Assembly (NCBI RefSeq): GCF_022814725.1
Contig: NZ_CP093442.1
Location: 124,001 to 188,000 of the forward strand
DNA: 64,000 nucleotides
Direction of reading: 5' to 3'
Origin: Bdellovibrio reynosensis
GTDB taxonomy: Bacteria; Bdellovibrionota; Bdellovibrionia; Bdellovibrionales; Bdellovibrionaceae
This document shows positions 59,554 to 64,000 of the stretch, piece by piece. The notes beneath the pieces were generated by a model. The model did no database searches. It worked only from the letters and a program-made list of their open reading frames with translations, and was not told the DNA's origin. Made by a program: the position numbers and the translations under genes. The first letter of the stretch is position 1, and every line of letters starts with the position of its first letter.

Positions 59554-60828
59554 ATGACTAAAAAAAGCAACTCAAAAGCAAAATGTCCAAGCACCAAAGC
59601 CATTCACGGAAAGACTCAATCCGGTTCTTGGGAATTTTCTCATCACCTCATCCCACCGATGACTGCTTCCACTACTTTTCGCTTAGGTTCATTAGAGCGG
59701 GGAGCGCAAGGATTTAGTACTTTTGGCTCTTCCACAGAAGCTCCGATCTATATTTACGACCGTCTTGAAGAACCTAATACCAAAATGCTTGAAGACCAAA
59801 TAGCCATGATGGAAGGCGGTGAAGCCGCAGTCGCCTTCGGAAGTGGTATGGGCGCTATTGCTTCAACACTTATGACTTTGCTTAAAGCCGGTGATCAGGT
59901 AGTTGCGCATAAAACTTTGTATGGTTGCACCTATAGCTTAATCACAAATTGGTTACCGCGCTTAAGCGTGCAAAACCAGTTGATCGATATTCAAGATCTT
60001 AAGGCACTGCAAACTCATTTAGAAAATCCCACAACGCGCGTTCTTTATTTTGAAACAGTTTCTAATCCCATTTTAGAAGTGGCTGACTTAGAAAAAATCG
60101 TGAAGCTTGTTCAAACAGCCAATAAAAAAAGAGCGAAGGATCGTAAGATCTATACAGTCGTTGATAACACATTCCCAACCCCGTGGGCTTTACGTCCGAT
60201 GGAGTGGGGGATTGATTTTGTCATTCAAAGCTTAACCAAAAATATTTCTGGCTTCGGAACAGAAATGGGTGGCGCAGTAGTGACACCATTAGAGTTTGAA
60301 CCCTCTTTACGTGTAGCAAGAAAAGATTTCGGCGCGATCATGCATCCGTATTCAGCTTGGCATATTTTGGTTTACGGTATTACGACACAAGCGGTGCGCT
60401 TTGAACAACAACAAGAAAATGCTTTAAAGATCGCAAACTTCTTAGAAAAGCATCCTAAAGTTGAAAAGGTGCTTTACCCAGGGCTTAAATCCCATCCGCA
60501 ATATAAGCTTGCAAGAAAATATCTGCGTTCACCCAACGGAGATTTTGCCCCAGGCACGATGATTTCATTTCAGCTTAAAGGCAGCATGAAAACCTGTCAG
60601 AAATTTGTCGATGACGTTGCTAAAAATTCTTACGCTATCACTCTCGCTGTGAGTTTAGGTTTAACTAAGACACTTATTGAAGTGCCAGGCTTTATGACCC
60701 ACTCTGCAATCCCTGATAGCAAAAAAGGGGAGAGCGGCATTGATCCTAAAGCCATTCGCTTAAGTATTGGCTTAGAGGCCGCAGACGATATCATTGAAGA
60801 TCTTAAAGCCTCTTTAGCCCGAGTATAA
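59554..60828 (+). CDS. Cys/Met-metabolism PLP-dependent enzyme, methionine gamma-lyase-like
   Basis: 424 aa from ATG 59554; the frame extends to TTG 59500 but that part overlaps the regulatory hairpin. Fold type I PLP enzyme of the cystathionine gamma-lyase/methionine gamma-lyase family: 'YDRLEEPNTKMLEDQIAMMEGGEAAVAFGSGMGAI', 'TLYGCTY', 'VVDNTFPTPWALRP', and the PLP-binding Lys at about residue 228 in 'QSLTKNISGFG'. The end reads 'IRLSIGLEAADDIIEDL'. The Cys seen in 'TLYGCTY' is the position that favours methionine gamma-lyase; cystathionine synthase or O-acylhomoserine sulfhydrylase remain possible. Confidence 0.9.
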   Translation: MTKKSNSKAKCPSTKAIHGKTQSGSWEFSHHLIPPMTASTTFRLGSLERGAQGFSTFGSSTEAPIYIYDRLEEPNTKMLEDQIAMMEGGEAAVAFGSGMGAIASTLMTLLKAGDQVVAHKTLYGCTYSLITNWLPRLSVQNQLIDIQDLKALQTHLENPTTRVLYFETVSNPILEVADLEKIVKLVQTANKKRAKDRKIYTVVDNTFPTPWALRPMEWGIDFVIQSLTKNISGFGTEMGGAVVTPLEFEPSLRVARKDFGAIMHPYSAWHILVYGITTQAVRFEQQQENALKIANFLEKHPKVEKVLYPGLKSHPQYKLARKYLRSPNGDFAPGTMISFQLKGSMKTCQKFVDDVAKNSYAITLAVSLGLTKTLIEVPGFMTHSAIPDSKKGESGIDPKAIRLSIGLEAADDIIEDLKASLARV

Positions 60829-60969
60829 ATTCAAAGGTAAGAGGCCTAGCTCTTATGGTTTAGGTGCAGAATTTAAAACCACAATAGTGTTCCGCAAATC
60901 CGCGCCATAGATACTGGCGCAGCTCGTCTAAGCATTTAATTTTCATCTCCGTTTCTCAAAAGCTATTCA
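60829..60969. other. intergenic region before the receptor operon
   Basis: 141 nt with no gene. It should hold the promoter of the receptor operon; no clear -35/-10 pair or 19-bp Fur box could be recognised. Confidence 0.4.
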
Positions 60970-61026
60970 ATGGACAAAAAGCCCCACTGGCGCTGATATC
61001 CCATGGTTGAAATGGGGGCTCCGTGA
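60970..61026 (+). promoter_or_regulatory. two tiny ORFs and an RBS-hiding hairpin before the receptor gene
   Basis: AGCCCC (60980-60985) pairs with GGGGCT (61015-61020), hiding the G-rich ribosome site of GTG 61023. An eight-codon ORF (ATG 60970 to TGA 60996, MDKKPHWR) covers the 5' arm, and a second (ATG 61003, MVEMGAP) ends in TGA overlapping the GTG start as GTGA, a stop-start coupling. Confidence 0.45.
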
Positions 61027-63176
61027 GTCTTAAGTCTTTATCTCTAATTTTATTATTGTCCTTTAGCCAATCCACCTTTGCCCAAGAAACCACCGGCGAA
61101 AGCCGCATCAGCGAAAGATCTTATCTTTTAGATACGATCCAAGTCTCAGAAGAAAAAGAAGACGATAAAGAAAAAGCTTATAACTCGATTAACTCTGAAA
61201 CAGTCATCCCAAAGGCCGCTTTGACTAAAGGAAATCCAAGAGATGTAAGTGAACTTCTGCAAAAAGCCCCAGGCGTAAGTGTCAGTGGTGGCGCAGAACT
61301 ACAAAACAAAAAAATCTCCATCCGGGGTTTAGATGGCTTCAGAGTTATCCAACAAGTCGACGGAGCCCAGCGCTTAGAGGCGACCCAACAAGGTATGTCT
61401 TCTGGGGTTGCAGTAGAAACAGAAATGCTTTCTGAAATCGCCGTACAAAATGGCGCAGACTCAGTAAGCTCTATCAATGGTGCAATCGGCGGAACCATTC
61501 AATATAAAACCATCACGCCTGAAGATATCTTAATCGGTAAAGAAGAGATCTCAACAAAAGTAAAAGTAGCGGGTGATTCGGCAACTGAAGGCCAAGCGAC
61601 TTCGCTTCACACCGCAGCTAAGCTTGATAAATCATCATCAGCGCTTTTTGGTGTGACTGTTAGAAATAGCAACAAAGTTGAATCAGGATCACCAAATGAA
61701 ACCGGTGACTCTAGACAAAGTGAAGAAATTAAAGCCAATAGAAATACGTTCCTTGGTAAATACGTCCGTAAAACGGGAACGGTGAAAACAGATGTGAAAG
61801 CAGAGTTTTCTGATTCCCAGACAAAGAACGCGGCTTATTCAGCGGGCTTTGGTGAATCAAACTCTGATTACCGCAGTACTACTTTTGAAACAGTTCTTAA
61901 CCACGAACACAGTCTTAATTCGAACTTTAAATACGAATTCCTTTCTTACTACAATAAAACGGAATCCATTAAAGACACGCACACTGCCTTTCGAGGCATG
62001 AAATCAACTTTGGGTAAAACCGATGACCGCCTAGAAAACACCGGAGCAAAACTTGCGGGCGTATCGCTATTACCGATTAACTCAGATCTTTTATTCCAAA
62101 CAAAATACGGAATCGAAGGTATCGGTAGCAGAATTTCAGAAGACGATGGCACCAACAGCCCTTACTTTGGTAAATCCCAAGGTTATGACGCTGGAGTATT
62201 CACCGAAAATAGCCTAAGCATCAACGAAGACAAAGTCGTGGTTATGGCAGGAGCCCGCTATAGCAAATATCACCGTGAATCAGATAAACTTGCTTTAGAA
62301 GCACCAAGTAAAGATGACGACACATTATCAACCATGGTGGGTGTCTCTTACGCGCCTGCTGAGTGGGTAAAAATCTCTGGCAAGTACGGCGTTTCTAATC
62401 GCGCACCAAACGTGCGTGAAATGTACATGGGAACAGGTGTGGCGTGGAAATGTCATCGCCCCGCTAAAGACTGCACAAGTGTACCCAATGCCAAATTAAA
62501 CGAAGAACAAGCATTCTCTAAAGAAGCTTCGATTCTATTTAAAACACCAGAAACCGTTGAACCAAAACGTCTTAAAGTGACCTACTTTGATGAAACGATC
62601 AGCGACTACATCGAATACATGCCAGAGATGTACCGCTTAGAAAACGGCGCACGAGTTAAAGCCGGCCCTAAAAACGCCACCCACCGTGAATACCAATACC
62701 GCAACCTTTCAAAAGTCTTACGCCATGGTGCCGAAGCCCAAGCCCAAATGGATTACGGCAACTGGGAATTTGAAACAATGTATTCCATGATCCGCATGGA
62801 TTGCATTGATTGCCCGGATATGTACACGGCAACCACGATCTCTGAGCCATTAGTTTCAGCTCCCGCTGATAAGTTCGGCGTTGCAGCAGGCTATGAGTTT
62901 AAATCCATCAACCTGGAAGTAGGTGCTGACGCACAGTTTGTAAGTGCTCAAAGAAACCTTTCTGAAAGATATCTGTTGGCTGGTTACGGCACACCATCAT
63001 ACGATGTGTACGGTTTAAATATGCGTTGGTCACCTCGAGTTCGAGATGTCGGTCAATTCGACGTGGGTCTTGGAATCAGCAACCTATTTGATAGAAAGTA
63101 CGTCGTGCACAACAGCCCAAGCGGTACGTTTGAGTTAGGACGCAACTACAGTCTGTCATTAGCGACCATCTTCTAA
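61023..63176 (+). CDS. TonB-dependent outer-membrane receptor
   Basis: 717 aa; signal peptide ends 'QSTFA' (residue ~20). Plug domain residues ~60-165 ('DVSELLQKAPGVSVSGGAELQNKKISIRGLDG', 'VQNGADSVSSINGAIGGTIQY') then a 22-strand-type barrel ending with the expected aromatic 'YSLSLATIF'. The segment 'CHRPAKDCTS' near residue 480 and 'CIDCPD' near 600 give cysteine pairs in loops. Imports a metal-chelate such as heme or siderophore using TonB energy; the ligand is not predictable. Begins with GTG. First gene of a three-gene operon. Confidence 0.94.
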   Translation: MSLKSLSLILLLSFSQSTFAQETTGESRISERSYLLDTIQVSEEKEDDKEKAYNSINSETVIPKAALTKGNPRDVSELLQKAPGVSVSGGAELQNKKISIRGLDGFRVIQQVDGAQRLEATQQGMSSGVAVETEMLSEIAVQNGADSVSSINGAIGGTIQYKTITPEDILIGKEEISTKVKVAGDSATEGQATSLHTAAKLDKSSSALFGVTVRNSNKVESGSPNETGDSRQSEEIKANRNTFLGKYVRKTGTVKTDVKAEFSDSQTKNAAYSAGFGESNSDYRSTTFETVLNHEHSLNSNFKYEFLSYYNKTESIKDTHTAFRGMKSTLGKTDDRLENTGAKLAGVSLLPINSDLLFQTKYGIEGIGSRISEDDGTNSPYFGKSQGYDAGVFTENSLSINEDKVVVMAGARYSKYHRESDKLALEAPSKDDDTLSTMVGVSYAPAEWVKISGKYGVSNRAPNVREMYMGTGVAWKCHRPAKDCTSVPNAKLNEEQAFSKEASILFKTPETVEPKRLKVTYFDETISDYIEYMPEMYRLENGARVKAGPKNATHREYQYRNLSKVLRHGAEAQAQMDYGNWEFETMYSMIRMDCIDCPDMYTATTISEPLVSAPADKFGVAAGYEFKSINLEVGADAQFVSAQRNLSERYLLAGYGTPSYDVYGLNMRWSPRVRDVGQFDVGLGISNLFDRKYVVHNSPSGTFELGRNYSLSLATIF

Positions 63177-63194
63177 ATTTAAAAGGAGTATTAA

Positions 63195-63653
63195 ATGAAA
63201 AGCTTAGTTTTTATCCTATTTACTGTTATTGGCCTAACTTCATTTGCTGCAGAAAAAAATCTTGGCAAAGGTGCTAAGTTCACTGACGCGGTTCCAATGT
63301 CTAAGATTATGAAGACACCTGAATCTTACGTAGGTAAAGAAGTAACAGTATCAGGCACAATCGTAGACGTGTGCGCTAAACGCGGCTGCTGGATGCAATT
63401 AACAACTGACGTTGGTAACGAAAAAGTAAGAGTCAAAGTAAACGACGGTGAAATCGTATTCCCACTTGAAGCACGCGGTAAAAAAGCAGCAGCAAAAGGT
63501 GAATTCAAAAAAATGGTTCTAACTTTAGAACAAACGAAAAACCACTTAGCCCACATCGCTGAAGAAAATAAAAAGAAATTCGACCCTGCCTCAGTGAAAG
63601 AGCCAATGGTTGTGTACCAAGTACAAGCATCTGGCGCAGTGATCGAGGAATAG
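63195..63653 (+). CDS. exported DUF4920 protein
   Basis: 152 aa; signal peptide ends 'TSFAA'. The mature protein has an OB-fold-like core: 'YVGKEVTVSGTIVDVCAKRGCWMQL' with the C-x4-C-W-M motif, and 'RVKVNDGEIVFPLEARGKKAAAKGEF', as in DUF4920. The paired cysteines could bind copper or iron, or be redox active. AAAAGGAG precedes ATG 63195. Between a TonB receptor and a PepSY-type membrane protein, it is likely part of periplasmic metal handling. Confidence 0.85.
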   Translation: MKSLVFILFTVIGLTSFAAEKNLGKGAKFTDAVPMSKIMKTPESYVGKEVTVSGTIVDVCAKRGCWMQLTTDVGNEKVRVKVNDGEIVFPLEARGKKAAAKGEFKKMVLTLEQTKNHLAHIAEENKKKFDPASVKEPMVVYQVQASGAVIEE

Positions 63654-63659
63654 CCCCCA

Positions 63660-64000
63660 ATGGTTGAAAAGAGCGGCAGTGACTGGCGAAAGAAGCTGTT
63701 TTTACTAAACAGATCCTTTCACCGCGATATTGGCTATTTCTGCGTTGGTCTAATTTTAATTTACGCCATCTCAGGAATAGCTGTAAATCACGTCGACTCT
63801 TGGAACCCAAGTTACGTTATCACCAGATCAGAGCACACGCTTAAACATCTTCCCAAAGACGCAGAGTCTGATGAATTCGAAAAGGCTCTAACTAAGAGCC
63901 TAGGCATCAAAACAGACTTCCGCAGTCGCGTAAGAGATTCTGCTGATGAAGTTTTGTTCTTTTATGAAGGAACGAGAGTTTCTTGGAATGAAACTAAGCA
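63660..64000 (+). CDS. PepSY-associated membrane protein, 3' end off the window
   Basis: 113 codons visible from ATG 63660, frame open to the right edge. 'LFLLNRSFHRDIGYFCVGLILIYAISGIAVNHVDSWNP' is the first transmembrane helix of PepSY-associated TM proteins, where the 'HRDIGY' and 'SG.A.NH' pattern recurs. Such proteins reduce or handle imported ferric chelates at the inner membrane. It lies 6 nt downstream of the DUF4920 gene. Confidence 0.8.
   Translation, partial: MVEKSGSDWRKKLFLLNRSFHRDIGYFCVGLILIYAISGIAVNHVDSWNPSYVITRSEHTLKHLPKDAESDEFEKALTKSLGIKTDFRSRVRDSADEVLFFYEGTRVSWNETK

Noticed and set aside
60829-61022. Fur box before the TonB-receptor operon
   Set aside because: No 19-bp sequence close to the Fur consensus could be picked out.

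Overview
The window looks like chromosome from a Bdellovibrio-like predatory bacterium (Bdellovibrionota). This is inferred from the overall mix, not from a marker gene: moderate GC, very large secreted repeat lipoproteins, many small lipoproteins, and a housekeeping block prs / bL25 / pth / ychF next to rph / rdgB / cell-wall amidase. No rRNA, CRISPR array, IS element or integrase was seen. There is one intact tRNA gene, with a CAT anticodon.

Layout. 1-9622: two tandem minus-strand giant lipoproteins with Ig-like repeats and a C-terminal RCC1 propeller; the first runs off the left edge. 9795-14882: FAAH-type amidase, ychF, pth, rplY (bL25/CTC) and prs. 15209-18619: a 3D-domain lipoprotein, then rdgB, rph and an N-acetylmuramoyl-L-alanine amidase. 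18918-20123: an exported coiled-coil protein preceded by a terminator hairpin with a C-rich loop. 20476-33446: two more giant lipoproteins, with an MscS channel, UppP and a subtilase between them. 33567-44514: an enoyl-CoA hydratase-like protein, a GlcG/HbpS-like protein, a dihydroorotase operon, several small lipoproteins, a thioesterase, and a winged-helix plus nucleotidyltransferase pair behind a 54-bp palindrome.

44723-59460 is accessory DNA at a tRNA-Met gene. A cassette (structured leader RNA plus a 95-codon gene) is present twice, at 44869-45276 and 56153-56559. Between the copies is a defence island: a Gabija-type pair (OLD/TOPRIM nuclease and UvrD-like helicase), a small membrane protein, and a type I restriction-modification operon hsdR-hsdM-hsdS. 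Decayed tRNA-Met sequences bound the island (45277-45342 and 56117-56152) and a weaker one follows the second cassette. To the right are two unfamiliar genes, one with a HEPN-like RX4H motif and one DUF4238, then a decayed fragment of a TonB-dependent receptor tail.

59554-64000 returns to ordinary genes: a Cys/Met-metabolism PLP enzyme, then TonB-dependent receptor / DUF4920 / PepSY-type membrane protein, probably one metal-uptake operon. Both the PLP gene and the receptor gene have an eight-codon upstream ORF overlapping a hairpin that hides the ribosome-binding site.

A recurring signal is a FliA-like promoter motif (TAAA-N16/17-CCGATAA or close variants) upstream of all four giant lipoproteins, in three cases ending 5-6 nt before a possible start codon. 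This suggests shared control and perhaps leaderless mRNAs. All functional statements come from reading motifs; no database search was run.
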